DNA of 64,000 bases from Cloacimonetes bacterium SCGC AAA252-N17 (GCA_000404785.1 ASNI01000003.1:1-64000); one strand, 5' to 3'; positions 42,812-53,344 are shown, counted from the first letter of the stretch. Translations and numbers: made by a program. The notes: generated by a model from the sequence alone, not told the origin.

Positions 42812-45556
42812 CTAGCGTAATATCGCTACTTTGATGATTTTTTTCTCACCAGCTTGATTTTCAACGATGATAAAATAAACACCATTTGCGACAAAGTCGC
42901 CATATTCATTTTTACCATCCCACCGCATACTGATATTACCTACATCATCGCTTTCTTTCACCAGTTCACCGGCTATGTCGTATATTCTAAGCTTGGTTTT
43001 AGGAGAAATGGGATCATCAAAGTTTGGAAATATTTCACCCTCATTAGGATATCCCTCATGTCCAATCTTAAATGGATTTGGACAGAAGCATGGTTCATCA
43101 GTAGGTGGTTCAGCAGTTCCAAGCTCGACTATCACTTGGTTATTATCTTCATTATACTCTTCTATATCGTAATCGGCATCCGCATGAATATAAATATCAT
43201 GAGGAAGTGTATCTGGCATAGTCCAATTCAGAGAAACTGTTTCAGTATTTCCATTTCCCATTGGTCCAATAGTAAATGATCCAATTGGATTGACTATTAT
43301 TGTTGGATCACCATCATAAAAACGAACAACAAACTCACCAACAGTAGCACCACCCTCAGTATGGCATTCAATGGCAGCTTCAAAAGATACTACCTCTCCT
43401 TCGGCAGGATGAAGATTTGATACTGTTACATTGTTTTCTGTTAATTCAAGATCAACATTTGATGTCCATAATGTAACATATTTTGGAGCAGTTGAATCAG
43501 AACAAGCATTTGCTGTATGGACTCTTAGACCAATAAGACCTGAGTACAAATTATCAAATACCACATCAGTTGTTTCACCAGTTGCATCATCATATTGTCC
43601 ATCGCCATTTGTATCCCATTCGTAGAGTATGATTTCACCACCATCTGGATCATACGAACCAGAGCCATTCAATGTTATAGTTTCACCAATTTGACCAAAG
43701 TAAGGACCACCTGGATCTGCAATTGGAGCATGAATTACACCATCATCTACTATTGTAAAATGGACATCTGTATCTGTTAAACTGTCACTACCAGTAACAC
43801 GCAAAGTTACTTCAAAAGTATCTTCCACAGAATATTCCCATGTTACAAATTCACCAATAGCATCAGGATTATCCCAGTCAAGACCATCACTTGCATCAAA
43901 GTCCCATTCCCATTGAGTAATAAATTCCTCAGGATTTTGATGATATGAATTTGCACCTGAATAAGCAATCGGAGTATCAGTTGGTTGAGGTAGATTAGAA
44001 GAGCTAATAACTGCTATGGGTTGTAATTGAACTACACCACGAGTTAATACTAATATTGCAGTAGGAGTTGTTCCTGCTGTCCATGTAATAGCATAAGTTC
44101 CACCGGGCCAGGAACCATCAGCATTTTGACCATAATAGCTATTGTCAAGAAGGTAATCTGAAATCTCTTCATACCAGTCTATTGGTCCAGTACCAAATGT
44201 TGTAATATCGTAGAATTCCATTGCTTTTTTAAAACCATAAAGTGCATAGTAATTCCCACCTAACATTTCACCAGCCGATCCATCATAGGTATCATAGAAG
44301 TGAACATCTAAAAAATTTAGACCATTTACAATTGTAGAATCAGTAATTGGTGTTCCAATATAATAATGACTTGCCAGACCTGCTCCTGTTTTAACATTAT
44401 TATCCCAATAACCGGGGGATGTATATCCAAAACCACCATCAATATACTGACTATATTCAAGCCAATATGCCAGTTCAGTTTTTACCCATTCTGGTGTTTG
44501 TATTGGTGGCATATTTTGTTCAATTGCTTTCAGAGCAAGCACAGGCCATTGGACAGCTGAGTTATCACTTGAGCCATAATTACTAGTAGCAGCACCATAT
44601 CGCCAACCACCACGTTGATTTCCAGAGGATGCGTCAGTTTGTGACCATGCAATACAATTCATAGCATCTTCCATTATTTCGTAATATGTCATTCCAGCAA
44701 GGTTACCACTTGCAACAACACTATCCGGTTGATTGCTTGCTGCAACAGACAAGCACCCAATACCATTTGCATATACATTAGTAGAAAAATAAACTCCAAT
44801 ACCATCTCCATCAGTATCTGGATCACCAGCAGTTTGTACATTAATAGAAATGTTTCTGCCATGATGATTTATTATCCAATCTAAGCCTAATTGAACAGTT
44901 TCAGCATAAATATCCTCATCAGGATCATTATTTCCGTGATGTGCATTCTCTTCAAATGCCAATACAGCCAAGCCAGTCGTACCCATTCCGTAATAATCAC
45001 TTGAATCGTACCACCAGCCGCTTGCGTTTTGATTTAAATACAACCAGCGCAAACCATCTTCAATTGCAGCATTAATCCGCTGTTGTTTAGCAACAATCGG
45101 GATTACATCAATTGTTGCTTGATCAACATCTATTAGTCCATCGTCATCAGTCACTGTTAATGTGGCAGTTTTTATACCACCTGTAGTATAGGTATGTGTT
45201 ACAGCAATATATCGAGCATCTGCAACAGCACCTGTCAGAATATTTCCATCACCCAGATCCCATTCATAGTTTCCAGCTGAGATATCACCCCAATGTACGT
45301 TACCCCAAATTGTAATTTCTCTACCAACCCAACTATAATAATGAGGCATACAATTTACCATTGGTCCAGCTTGTTTTGATTGCATTATTTCATTCCAGTC
45401 ATCAGGATCATTCAATTCAGGGGGAGGAGGTGCTGTTGAATATTTCTCAAGCAACTCCTGGGCTCGGTCTATCAAATCATCTGCCAACACAGATGATAAC
45501 ATAAAACCTAATGAAATAATAATTCCAATAAGTATTAATAATATCTGTTTTTTCAT
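42812..45556 (-). CDS. Secreted alpha-toroid protein with PKD, CARDB and C-terminal sorting domain
   Basis: Protein of 914 residues. Signal peptide (1-25), a PKD domain (about 80-155), a prenyltransferase/terpene-cyclase-like alpha-toroid (about 165-500, with GWWYDSSDYYGMGTTGLAVLAF and GGWRYG type repeats), two further PKD-like modules (about 520-690), CARDB (about 700-815) and a FlgD-like sorting domain (LRIYDIAGELVKE... MRWDGKNEYGDFVANGVYF, ending IIKVAILR). A catalytic Asp cluster is not evident, so the toroid may bind ligand or be structural. Probably exported to the cell surface. Confidence 0.82.
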   Translation of the reverse strand: MKKQILLILIGIIISLGFMLSSVLADDLIDRAQELLEKYSTAPPPPELNDPDDWNEIMQSKQAGPMVNCMPHYYSWVGREITIWGNVHWGDISAGNYEWDLGDGNILTGAVADARYIAVTHTYTTGGIKTATLTVTDDDGLIDVDQATIDVIPIVAKQQRINAAIEDGLRWLYLNQNASGWWYDSSDYYGMGTTGLAVLAFEENAHHGNNDPDEDIYAETVQLGLDWIINHHGRNISINVQTAGDPDTDGDGIGVYFSTNVYANGIGCLSVAASNQPDSVVASGNLAGMTYYEIMEDAMNCIAWSQTDASSGNQRGGWRYGAATSNYGSSDNSAVQWPVLALKAIEQNMPPIQTPEWVKTELAYWLEYSQYIDGGFGYTSPGYWDNNVKTGAGLASHYYIGTPITDSTIVNGLNFLDVHFYDTYDGSAGEMLGGNYYALYGFKKAMEFYDITTFGTGPIDWYEEISDYLLDNSYYGQNADGSWPGGTYAITWTAGTTPTAILVLTRGVVQLQPIAVISSSNLPQPTDTPIAYSGANSYHQNPEEFITQWEWDFDASDGLDWDNPDAIGEFVTWEYSVEDTFEVTLRVTGSDSLTDTDVHFTIVDDGVIHAPIADPGGPYFGQIGETITLNGSGSYDPDGGEIILYEWDTNGDGQYDDATGETTDVVFDNLYSGLIGLRVHTANACSDSTAPKYVTLWTSNVDLELTENNVTVSNLHPAEGEVVSFEAAIECHTEGGATVGEFVVRFYDGDPTIIVNPIGSFTIGPMGNGNTETVSLNWTMPDTLPHDIYIHADADYDIEEYNEDNNQVIVELGTAEPPTDEPCFCPNPFKIGHEGYPNEGEIFPNFDDPISPKTKLRIYDIAGELVKESDDVGNISMRWDGKNEYGDFVANGVYFIIVENQAGEKKIIKVAILR

Positions 45557-45574
45557 CCTGTTCTCCTTTTAATT

Positions 45575-46002
45575 TTATTTTTTTTTAGGAAACCTATTTA
45601 AGAAAGTAGTATCCAAAAATATGCCTATTGGAGACATTAATTGATCTGTGTGCATTTTAAATTTTTCCATATTATTTCGAAAAGGGACACGCTGCAATAC
45701 AGCTTGAACATCCGCCGCCATTTTCAACCCAAAACATGTAACATTTATCAACATCAACAGCCCAGCGTTTAACTCCGGGATTATTTGAAACACTCTATAT
45801 TATATGAAGGTTCTACATCGCACGAAATCGCAGACACTTCACATGCATCAATGCATACTTTACATTTTTTGCAAAAATCTTGTAAAGAAAAATCTACGGG
45901 CTTGTCAACTATTTGTGAAAAATAAGTAGAAAATGTGCAATTTTCTGTTCGGATAGAATAGGTTTGCTTGTTTTTGAGTGTTGCATAGAATGAAACCAAC
46001 AT
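45575..46002 (-). pseudogene. Relic of a reductive-dehalogenase-like iron-sulfur protein
   Basis: Three frames carry consecutive pieces. Piece 1 (46002-45781): VDKPVDFSLQDFCKKCKVCIDACEVSAIS, the first [4Fe-4S] site. Piece 2 (to 45672): NNPGVKRWAVDVDKCYMFWV then ENGGGCSSCIAACPFSK, the second site, typical of RdhA-like proteins. Piece 3 continues to 45575. At least one frameshift (near 45785) separates pieces 1 and 2, and the corrinoid-binding N-terminal part is missing. It is wedged between two alpha-toroid genes. Dead gene or fragment. Confidence 0.7.
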
Positions 46003-46005
46003 CGT

Positions 46006-47109
46006 TTATCCTTTTAAAATCTCTTCGAGACTAATGATGCAATAGGTTGTCACAAGTACTTTATTATTTTCCCACCATCTGCCGTTCTCATTCTGCCACC
46101 AGCCCTCTTCATTTTGTATTTTGATAAGTTGGTTTGAGAGTTCAGCTCTCCAGTCATGTTGGATACCATCATCGCCGACAATAATATCAGTATCATAGGC
46201 AGTGAGCGCTTTTGCCATCATGAGATAATAATAAAAAAGTCCCTGATTGCCAAGTAACGGATTTGTTTCTACCACAAAATAATTGCTTATCCAGTTATAC
46301 GCTGCCTGTACGCGCGGGTCTTCTTTATCAAGCTTTGCATAGATCATACTTTTCAAACCAGCATAGGTCATATTTCCGTAGGATGTTGAACCGCCGGCTT
46401 TACTTATACCGGGTTCGTACATAAATCCTCCATCGTTTTCAGAATATGATTCCGGATTATACTCTTCAAGATTCTGGCAACGCTGCAGAAAAATTATCGC
46501 TTTATCAAAAAAGAGCTTCTTTTCTTCAATATTGATAATTTCTTTCTTATTGATTTCAAGCTCATCTGTATAGACCGGTTCGCGCTCAAGCATCGCTTCC
46601 AAAGCCCAATGCAGGTTGGAAAGGTCAGGGCGCTCATCCCCACCATAGCCAACTCCGCCATAATATAAACTGTCAACGGTGTAACCCTCTTGCTCGTCGA
46701 TTTGCAGACCCAGCAGGTATTTCTCACCCCTATCGATGATCTCGTTATACTGGGAATCATTTGCTTCTTTGAGAGCCATCAAACAGATCGAAGTGTTATA
46801 ATTGGGCATATCATCGCCATAAATAGCTCCGTTTGGTTTTGCGCAGCTTGCAATGAAACCAAGCCCTTTTGCAACGGGCTCGAACTGGTAGCTTATATTT
46901 GGATTGCTGTTGACAATTGCAATAACAGCGAGTGCAGTGATCGCAGGATAGTATTGCCAGCTTCCGTTATCTTCCTGCTGCTCAACAAGCCACTGCAAAC
47001 CTAACTTAATAGAATGTTCCATCTCATGAGCTAATGAGAGATCAATTTCTGCATGGCTGAAAGAAACAACAATAAGTGTCATAATTATAATTAAAAAAAA
47101 TCGTTTCAT
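46006..47109 (-). CDS. Exported prenyltransferase/squalene-cyclase-like alpha-toroid protein
   Basis: Protein of 367 residues with a signal peptide (FFLIIIMTLIVVSFSHA). Repeats of the alpha/alpha-toroid type: LGLQWLVEQQEDNGSWQYYP, YNTSICLMALKEAND, GGFMYEP...YGNMTYAGLKSMIY and NEEGWWQNENGRWWENNKV. The DxDD motif of class II cyclases is not seen, so enzymatic activity is doubtful. It lies upstream of the larger toroid protein and just downstream of a YdjY-domain gene (16-nt gap). No sorting domain; probably periplasmic. Confidence 0.8.
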   Translation of the reverse strand: MKRFFLIIIMTLIVVSFSHAEIDLSLAHEMEHSIKLGLQWLVEQQEDNGSWQYYPAITALAVIAIVNSNPNISYQFEPVAKGLGFIASCAKPNGAIYGDDMPNYNTSICLMALKEANDSQYNEIIDRGEKYLLGLQIDEQEGYTVDSLYYGGVGYGGDERPDLSNLHWALEAMLEREPVYTDELEINKKEIINIEEKKLFFDKAIIFLQRCQNLEEYNPESYSENDGGFMYEPGISKAGGSTSYGNMTYAGLKSMIYAKLDKEDPRVQAAYNWISNYFVVETNPLLGNQGLFYYYLMMAKALTAYDTDIIVGDDGIQHDWRAELSNQLIKIQNEEGWWQNENGRWWENNKVLVTTYCIISLEEILKG

Positions 47110-47125
47110 GCATATCCTCCAATAA

Positions 47126-47788
47126 TTAATCTAATGCTTTTATCTTGATCGTTGCTTTTGTTCCTTTTTCAGGAACTATGTTTTTGTTTGCTTCATAAAA
47201 TGTATCATCAGTAATGGTAGGAAGCGGACTGTGGATTATCGTAAAAGGATCATGATATGTTCTCATAATATTTTGATCGAGACCTGCCATAAATTGTCCA
47301 TTAACGATCTTTGAACCGAGGAATATCCAGTGAGTTTTCAGCATTTCACGTTTCTGGGGAATATTCCACACTAAACGCTCGACCCGCTCTTCATGTGTTA
47401 CCCCAAGAGTATCTGCCCAGATCGCATATACAAGCAAAGAATCTCCTTCAGGCATTGTGTCATAATTGCCAAGTTCCATATTTTGTCCGCATTCCAGTCC
47501 GAGAAGCAATAGCGAAGTCTGGATATATGCAGGGAGAGCATCTGTTTTCAATATAGTTTCATGCAATCTCCCTTGGGGACCAACGAGAATGGTTTCGATG
47601 AGTCCCCTATTCATATTGAATTCTGCTGGGAAAGTGATCTCTCTGTTGGCAATATCAATTTTGATGTTATCTATTTTGTAGGTGTTTTCATCAATTTTCA
47701 TAATTAGTGAATCAGGGGTTTGTGCACATAAAAATGAGGAGAAGAATATCAGTAACACGCCAACCATAAATACTTTATAAAATTTCAT
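47126..47788 (-). CDS. Exported YdjY-domain protein
   Basis: Protein of 220 residues with a signal peptide (VFMVGVLLIFFSSFLCA). The domain pattern REITFPAEFNMNRGLIETIL, GRLHETILKTDALPAYIQTSLLLLG and HWIFLGSKIVNGQF matches the YdjY family, whose function is unknown. The conserved HE and the preserved aromatic turn suggest a ligand- or metal-binding envelope protein. Cotranscribed with the downstream toroid gene. Confidence 0.75.
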   Translation of the reverse strand: MKFYKVFMVGVLLIFFSSFLCAQTPDSLIMKIDENTYKIDNIKIDIANREITFPAEFNMNRGLIETILVGPQGRLHETILKTDALPAYIQTSLLLLGLECGQNMELGNYDTMPEGDSLLVYAIWADTLGVTHEERVERLVWNIPQKREMLKTHWIFLGSKIVNGQFMAGLDQNIMRTYHDPFTIIHSPLPTITDDTFYEANKNIVPEKGTKATIKIKALD

Positions 47789-47853
47789 ATAAACCTCTTA
47801 TAATATTTCATATTATTTGCTGATAATAATGTCAAGATAACTGCACATTTATT

Positions 47854-49425
47854 TTACCGAAGTACTGCAATTTTAATGACAGCTTTTTCGCCGGCTTTAT
47901 TTTCCACGATTATAAAATATACACCGTTTGCAACAAAATCGTCGGATCCGTTCTTTCCGTTCCATGTTACTTCTTCGGAACTTATATTTTTATTCTCTAA
48001 AACCAGTTCACCTGATGTGTCGTAAATCTTCACTTGTGTTATTGGTGAATCATCATGTGCAAAGTCCAAATGCGCAATGCCCAATCCCCCATTTATTTCC
48101 GGATTATATGGATTCGGATCAAAATAGGATTGTGTGATAGGAGTAGCGCTTTTTACAAGAGTTTGAATATATTTTGTTGTTGTGACAATATCATTTCCAA
48201 TTGTGCAATAATTGATGAGCGTGTCTGGAGTTTGAATGCCGGAAAGCACTCTCACTTCTACCCAGACTTCCTCTTTTTCTCCACCTGCAGGCAGATTTCC
48301 GATATTCCACGTAATAGTATGCTCCTGCTGATTATAAACACCGTCAGAGCTCATATTATGCATTGATATATGCTGATCTGAAGGAAGCCAATCTGTTATA
48401 AGTACATTGTCTAATGGATAGTTAAGTAAATTTTTAAATGAGATAGTATAGCGCATCACACTGTTTGGAGCTATCCATGTGAAAACGCCATCATCTTTCT
48501 GCACATCAAAGGGATTGTAGCCAATATCTTGATCCGGTATGCACATTCCGGAAGGATAGACTATCTCTTCATCTTCAAGTACATAGAGCACCTCAAGAAG
48601 GTCATCGAGCACAAGAATTTTATTTATACCTGATGTTGTACTCAAAGAAGCAAATACATTTCCTGTGAACTTATCAACAGCTAATTTCATGACATAACTG
48701 TCTGCAGTGAGTGCATAAGATCGTAATGTTGAGGATTGGAGATCATATTGAAGTATCTTGGAACCATAGTTACGGTTCGCAACATAGAGATATCTCCCGT
48801 CATCGATGGCAATCGATGTAGGTTTTTGAGATACTTCCACGCTTCCTGAATGAGACAGGTCATACGCAGAAAAATAATGAACATACTTTTGAGAACTGTC
48901 AGCCACATATAGCAGATCATTCTTCTCATCAATTGCAAGATCCTGACCGCTCACGATATTTTCGAGTTCAGTATAATAAGGAGCAAAAGCATTTGCATAA
49001 GCAAAGGTCGTATCCTGATAATGCCAGATATAGTTATAAAGTTTGTTGGTATTCCTTTCTAACGCATAAAGAGTATTCGTTTCATTATAATATTTGATAC
49101 TTGCAGGATTAGATATTTCTCCTAATTGAGCACCCCCCCAGCTTGTAAGCATGGATGCATTTACCATTTCGATTATATTACTATTTTTGAAAGATATAAA
49201 TAGAAGCTCGTTTTCCGGCTCTACGCAAATATCATACGCACCGGTTCCATGACTGGGAATGTTCAGTATCTCCTGTTTTTGTATGCCCTCATGCTGAAGA
49301 TCATAAGAGAGAATGACCGTTGTCGGCGCTCCGTACATATTACCGATGGCAAACATCGATTTTGCTGAGACATTACAAGTGAGACTAAAAAAACTAATGA
49401 TAAAAATCAGAAATATTCTTTTCAT
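47854..49425 (-). CDS. Secreted beta-propeller protein with sorting domain
   Basis: Protein of 523 residues. Signal peptide, then a propeller-like series (about 25-300) with repeated DLAIDEKNDLLYVADSS and SIAIDDGRYLYVANRN units, a DUF11-type beta module (about 305-415: YTISFKNLLNYPLDNVLITDWLP), and a FlgD-like C-terminal sorting domain (VKIYDTSGELVLENKN... TWNGKNGSDDFVANGVYF, ending IKIAVLR). The tail is almost the same as that of the 914-residue protein, so both probably use one secretion route. The role may be adhesion or binding. Confidence 0.82.
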   Translation of the reverse strand: MKRIFLIFIISFFSLTCNVSAKSMFAIGNMYGAPTTVILSYDLQHEGIQKQEILNIPSHGTGAYDICVEPENELLFISFKNSNIIEMVNASMLTSWGGAQLGEISNPASIKYYNETNTLYALERNTNKLYNYIWHYQDTTFAYANAFAPYYTELENIVSGQDLAIDEKNDLLYVADSSQKYVHYFSAYDLSHSGSVEVSQKPTSIAIDDGRYLYVANRNYGSKILQYDLQSSTLRSYALTADSYVMKLAVDKFTGNVFASLSTTSGINKILVLDDLLEVLYVLEDEEIVYPSGMCIPDQDIGYNPFDVQKDDGVFTWIAPNSVMRYTISFKNLLNYPLDNVLITDWLPSDQHISMHNMSSDGVYNQQEHTITWNIGNLPAGGEKEEVWVEVRVLSGIQTPDTLINYCTIGNDIVTTTKYIQTLVKSATPITQSYFDPNPYNPEINGGLGIAHLDFAHDDSPITQVKIYDTSGELVLENKNISSEEVTWNGKNGSDDFVANGVYFIIVENKAGEKAVIKIAVLR

Positions 49426-49445
49426 GTTTTTCTCCTGACAAAAAT

Positions 49446-50567
49446 TTAATTCATCTTATCGTATTTATTTTTGAACTGCTTAATGCTTGTATATATCGCT
49501 TTTGCAGCTCTTTCCTGAAAATTCTTGGAAAGCAGTTTTTTTTCTTCATATTTATTTGACAGATAGGCAACTTCAACCAGTACAGCAGGCATGAACGCAC
49601 CGCGAAGTACATAGAAATTTGCCTGCCGCACGCCATTATTTTTTGTGGAGAGTGTATTGACAAGCTGCTTCTGGCACATTTCTGAAAGTTCGCTGCTCTC
49701 ATTCAGATATTCAGTTTGGCGCATATCATAGAGAATAAAATCAAGATCAGTGTAACGGGATATACTCTCCTGATCCTCAAACTTGATAACTTCATTTTCC
49801 ATTGCCTCAACAGCTCGCGCTTCATGTGTTTGTGCAGTGGAAAGATAATATACTTCGGAGCCGTTTGCCTTAGTGTTATACGCTGCGTTGCAGTGAATGC
49901 TCACAAAAATATCTGCCTGATTTTTATTGGCAAAATCTGTTCTGTCGCCCAAAGATACAAACCTGTCATCATGCCGTGTAAGAAGTACTTTCACATCGAG
50001 ATTTTTCTCGAGGTGAGCTTTCACTTTTTTCGCTATATTAAGCACAATATCCTTTTCTTTCAATCCGATGATCCGTCCCACCGCACCAGGATCCTTTCCC
50101 CCATGACCGGGATCGAGCACAATTGTCTTTATAAGATATTTCTGCATAGAGGAAAAATTTATGATGATCGAACCGTCATCCAGTGTGACTTCATCAGGGA
50201 AAAATTTATCAGCACAGAGGTTAAGAAAATAGTCCGGAACATAAAAGAATCCGTTGATGACCTGAATATCATCGTGAAGATTGTAGCTATGTTTGCCAAA
50301 ACGTACCCAATTATTGAAAAAAGAGAAATCGCACTTTTTCTCAAATGTAATAAGACCAATGGTTTGTGATTTCTGATCTGTTTTAATAGAACCATCAAAG
50401 ATACGTTCAAGATCATAAAGGTTCAGAAAATTCCTACCCTCGATCTCCATAACTGGCAGATGGTCATTGCGCGTGGAATTCAGGTAAGACACAGTATATT
50501 CTTTCGCCCAAAGCTGAGAGCCAAAGAACAGCATCAAAATTATTATTAAATATCTCTTAATTATCAT
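49446..50567 (-). CDS. N-acetylmuramoyl-L-alanine amidase (Amidase_3)
   Basis: Protein of 373 residues with a signal peptide. An N-terminal beta domain (about 25-145, copper-amine-oxidase-N or AMIN-like) precedes the zinc amidase: VLDPGHGGKDPGAVG (His), GLKEKDIVLN (Glu), DIFVSIHCNA (His) and VLVEVAYLSN (catalytic Glu). It splits the peptide from muramic acid during cell separation. It is the first gene of a long minus-strand series and is divergent from polA. Confidence 0.93.
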   Translation of the reverse strand: MIIKRYLIIILMLFFGSQLWAKEYTVSYLNSTRNDHLPVMEIEGRNFLNLYDLERIFDGSIKTDQKSQTIGLITFEKKCDFSFFNNWVRFGKHSYNLHDDIQVINGFFYVPDYFLNLCADKFFPDEVTLDDGSIIINFSSMQKYLIKTIVLDPGHGGKDPGAVGRIIGLKEKDIVLNIAKKVKAHLEKNLDVKVLLTRHDDRFVSLGDRTDFANKNQADIFVSIHCNAAYNTKANGSEVYYLSTAQTHEARAVEAMENEVIKFEDQESISRYTDLDFILYDMRQTEYLNESSELSEMCQKQLVNTLSTKNNGVRQANFYVLRGAFMPAVLVEVAYLSNKYEEKKLLSKNFQERAAKAIYTSIKQFKNKYDKMN

Positions 50568-50653
50568 AATTATATTGATTGATATATTTTCAGTTGAGTA
50601 ATTTTTGTCAATTTATTATTGACACTTCGGAGAAGCACTCAGGAAATGTTCGT

Positions 50654-53344
50654 ATGAAAAAACCAATTTATGTCATCGATGGAACAGCCATAATATATCG
50701 TTCTTATTTTGCTTTCAAGAATCGTCCACTTATCAATTCAAAGGGCGAGAACACCAGTGCGATCTTCGGTTTTTTGCGAACGATCATATCCTTACTTGAG
50801 CGTTTTGAACCTGAATATTTTGTGATAACTTTTGATGAACGAGAGCCAACATTCCGCCATAAAACCTACAAAGAATACAAAGCAACGCGGGATAAAATGC
50901 CTGAAGACCTGGTCGAACAGCTTGAGCCGATCCTTGAGATAGTTAAGCTATCGAACATTGCAAAACTATCCAAAGCTGGCTACGAGGCAGATGATATAAT
51001 TGCCACACTGGCAGAGCGTTATGAAAATGAGCACGATATTGTAATTGTGTCTACAGATAAAGATCTGTATCAGCTTGTTGACAACCATGTTAAATTATAT
51101 GATCATTCAAAAGACAGATTCATCGGCATTGAAGAGGTTGAGGAAAAATTTGATGTTCCACCCGGAAAAATTGTCGATCTTTTAGCTCTTGCCGGGGATT
51201 CATCCGACAATGTACCAGGCATTCCAAAGATAGGACCAATAACAGCAGCAAAGCTCATTAAGGAATATGGTGATCTGGAAGAAATTATCAGCCATGCTGA
51301 TGAGATAACTTCTGAGAAAATAAAGAACAATATTACTGAGTATGCAGATCAAGGACGGCTTTCTAAGAAGCTGGTAACGCTTGATATGAACGTTCCTATC
51401 AATCTCGAAATAGATTCAATGAAAGTGCCGGATATTTTTACTGACGCATTAAAAGAATTTTGCATCCGCTACGAAATGTTTGCCTTCATGAAGCATTTTG
51501 ATAGTGAGATCGAGCAGACCAAAAAGAAAAAATTTTCCGCCAGCTGGCGGATAGTTGATAATGAGAGATCATTCTCAGCACTTTTGTCTTTGCTGAAAAA
51601 GAACGAATATATTGCAGTTGATCTCGAAACGGATTCCTGCAGCCCGATCGATGGTCGTATTGTAGGCATTTCCTTTTGCGTAAATGATGAAAAATCCTAC
51701 TACATACCAGTCGGACATATCTTTGGAAAACAACTCGATAAAAGCAGAGTGCTAACTGACCTTAAAGCGATTTTAGCGGATCACTCAAAAAAATTTATCG
51801 GGCATAATATCAAGTTTGATTATATGGTTTTTCAAAATGAAGGCATTGAAATTCATAATCTTTATTTTGATACTATGATCGCATCTTATGTGCTTGCTCC
51901 TGAAGAACACCGTCACAACCTGAATGAAGTCAGCATGAAATATCTTCAACACAAAATGGTACCCATCACAGACATAATCGGCAAAGGGAAAAATCAAATC
52001 CAGTTTGGAGAGGCTGAGATCGAAACTGCGGCAGAGTACGCTGCAGAAGATGCATGCATTACCTTTCTTCTTTGGGAAAAACTCAAAACCCAGATAGATA
52101 AAGTCGAGCTTTCAAAACTTTTTTATGATATTGAAATGCCTTTAGTGAAAGCACTTGCACAAATGGAAAGAAACGGCATTTATATCGATATAGATATCTT
52201 CAAGAGGATCTCAAAAGAGCTGTATCAGAAGCTCGAAGAGTTGCAGGATACAATCTATTATAAAACCGGTGAAAACTTCAATATTGATTCACCATCACAG
52301 CTTTCAGAAATACTCTTTGATAAGATGGGAATGCCTATCATCAAAAGGACTAAAACCGGCTATTCGACTGATATTGAGGTGCTTACAAAATTGAGCAGAA
52401 CCTTTGAGCTTGCTCGGGATATCATTGATTACAGGCAGTTAAAAAAATTGCAATCAACCTATATTAATGCCTTCCCAAAACTAATCAATCGCAGAACTAA
52501 TCGCATACATTCTTCTTTTAATCAGACTGTTACAGCAACAGGGCGGCTTTCAAGTTCCAATCCAAACCTGCAGAATATACCGATCAGAACTGAGATTGGC
52601 AGAGAGATGAGAAAGGGTTTCATTCCGGGGAAAAGCAACCATCTTATCCTCTCTGCCGACTACTCACAGATCGAACTCCGCATTGTTGCATTGCTCTCAA
52701 AGGACCAAAAAATGATCGAGAACTTCAATAAAGGTGAAGATATACATTCACAAACTGCTGCTACGATTTTTGGAATCGATGAAAAAGAAATTAATCCCGA
52801 TCAGAGGAGACAAGCAAAAGTCATAAACTTCGGTATTATTTACGGAATGGGTGCATTCTCATTATCAGAAGATCTTGGCATTTCCCGGGCAGAAGCACAG
52901 AAATTTATCGATAACTATTTTTCCTTTTACAAAGATGTTTACAACTATCTTGGATCAACAAAAAAATTCGCTCATGATAAAGGATATGTTAAGACCATTT
53001 TTAATAGACGGAGATACCTTCCGGGCATCAATAGCAGGAACAGAAATGTGCAGGCAAATGAAGAACGTATGGCAATAAACATGCCAATTCAAGGTACTGC
53101 AGCAGATATGATAAAAATCGCAATGAATGCACTTTACGGTAAGATATTTAATAAAATAGATGAGATAATGATGATTATCCAGGTTCATGATGAACTGGTC
53201 TTTGAGATTAGAAAGGATAAAATAGATTTTTATCAAAAATTAATAAAACAAGAAATGGAAAATGTGCTACCGAAAGAGTATGCCGGCATCGTTCCTATAA
53301 AGGTTGATATCGGTTATGGTAAAAGCTGGTATGACGCACATTGA
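50654..53344 (+). CDS. polA: DNA polymerase I
   Basis: Protein of 896 residues from the ATG at 50654; the longer frame lacks homology before it. 5'-3' exonuclease (1-~290: YVIDGTAIIYRSYFAF, STDKDLYQL, GDSSDNVPGIPKIGP). 3'-5' exonuclease with intact acidic residues (AVDLETDS, IGHNIKFDYM, AAEYAAEDA), so proofreading is expected. Polymerase motifs A (LSADYSQIELRI), B (RRQAKVINFGIIYG) and C (IQVHDELVFE). Repairs DNA and removes primers. Confidence 0.96.
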   Translation: MKKPIYVIDGTAIIYRSYFAFKNRPLINSKGENTSAIFGFLRTIISLLERFEPEYFVITFDEREPTFRHKTYKEYKATRDKMPEDLVEQLEPILEIVKLSNIAKLSKAGYEADDIIATLAERYENEHDIVIVSTDKDLYQLVDNHVKLYDHSKDRFIGIEEVEEKFDVPPGKIVDLLALAGDSSDNVPGIPKIGPITAAKLIKEYGDLEEIISHADEITSEKIKNNITEYADQGRLSKKLVTLDMNVPINLEIDSMKVPDIFTDALKEFCIRYEMFAFMKHFDSEIEQTKKKKFSASWRIVDNERSFSALLSLLKKNEYIAVDLETDSCSPIDGRIVGISFCVNDEKSYYIPVGHIFGKQLDKSRVLTDLKAILADHSKKFIGHNIKFDYMVFQNEGIEIHNLYFDTMIASYVLAPEEHRHNLNEVSMKYLQHKMVPITDIIGKGKNQIQFGEAEIETAAEYAAEDACITFLLWEKLKTQIDKVELSKLFYDIEMPLVKALAQMERNGIYIDIDIFKRISKELYQKLEELQDTIYYKTGENFNIDSPSQLSEILFDKMGMPIIKRTKTGYSTDIEVLTKLSRTFELARDIIDYRQLKKLQSTYINAFPKLINRRTNRIHSSFNQTVTATGRLSSSNPNLQNIPIRTEIGREMRKGFIPGKSNHLILSADYSQIELRIVALLSKDQKMIENFNKGEDIHSQTAATIFGIDEKEINPDQRRQAKVINFGIIYGMGAFSLSEDLGISRAEAQKFIDNYFSFYKDVYNYLGSTKKFAHDKGYVKTIFNRRRYLPGINSRNRNVQANEERMAINMPIQGTAADMIKIAMNALYGKIFNKIDEIMMIIQVHDELVFEIRKDKIDFYQKLIKQEMENVLPKEYAGIVPIKVDIGYGKSWYDAH

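Noticed and set aside
42812..47109. Squalene/hopene cyclase pathway
   Set aside because: The toroid proteins are exported and lack the DxDD cyclase motif, and no isoprenoid genes are nearby.
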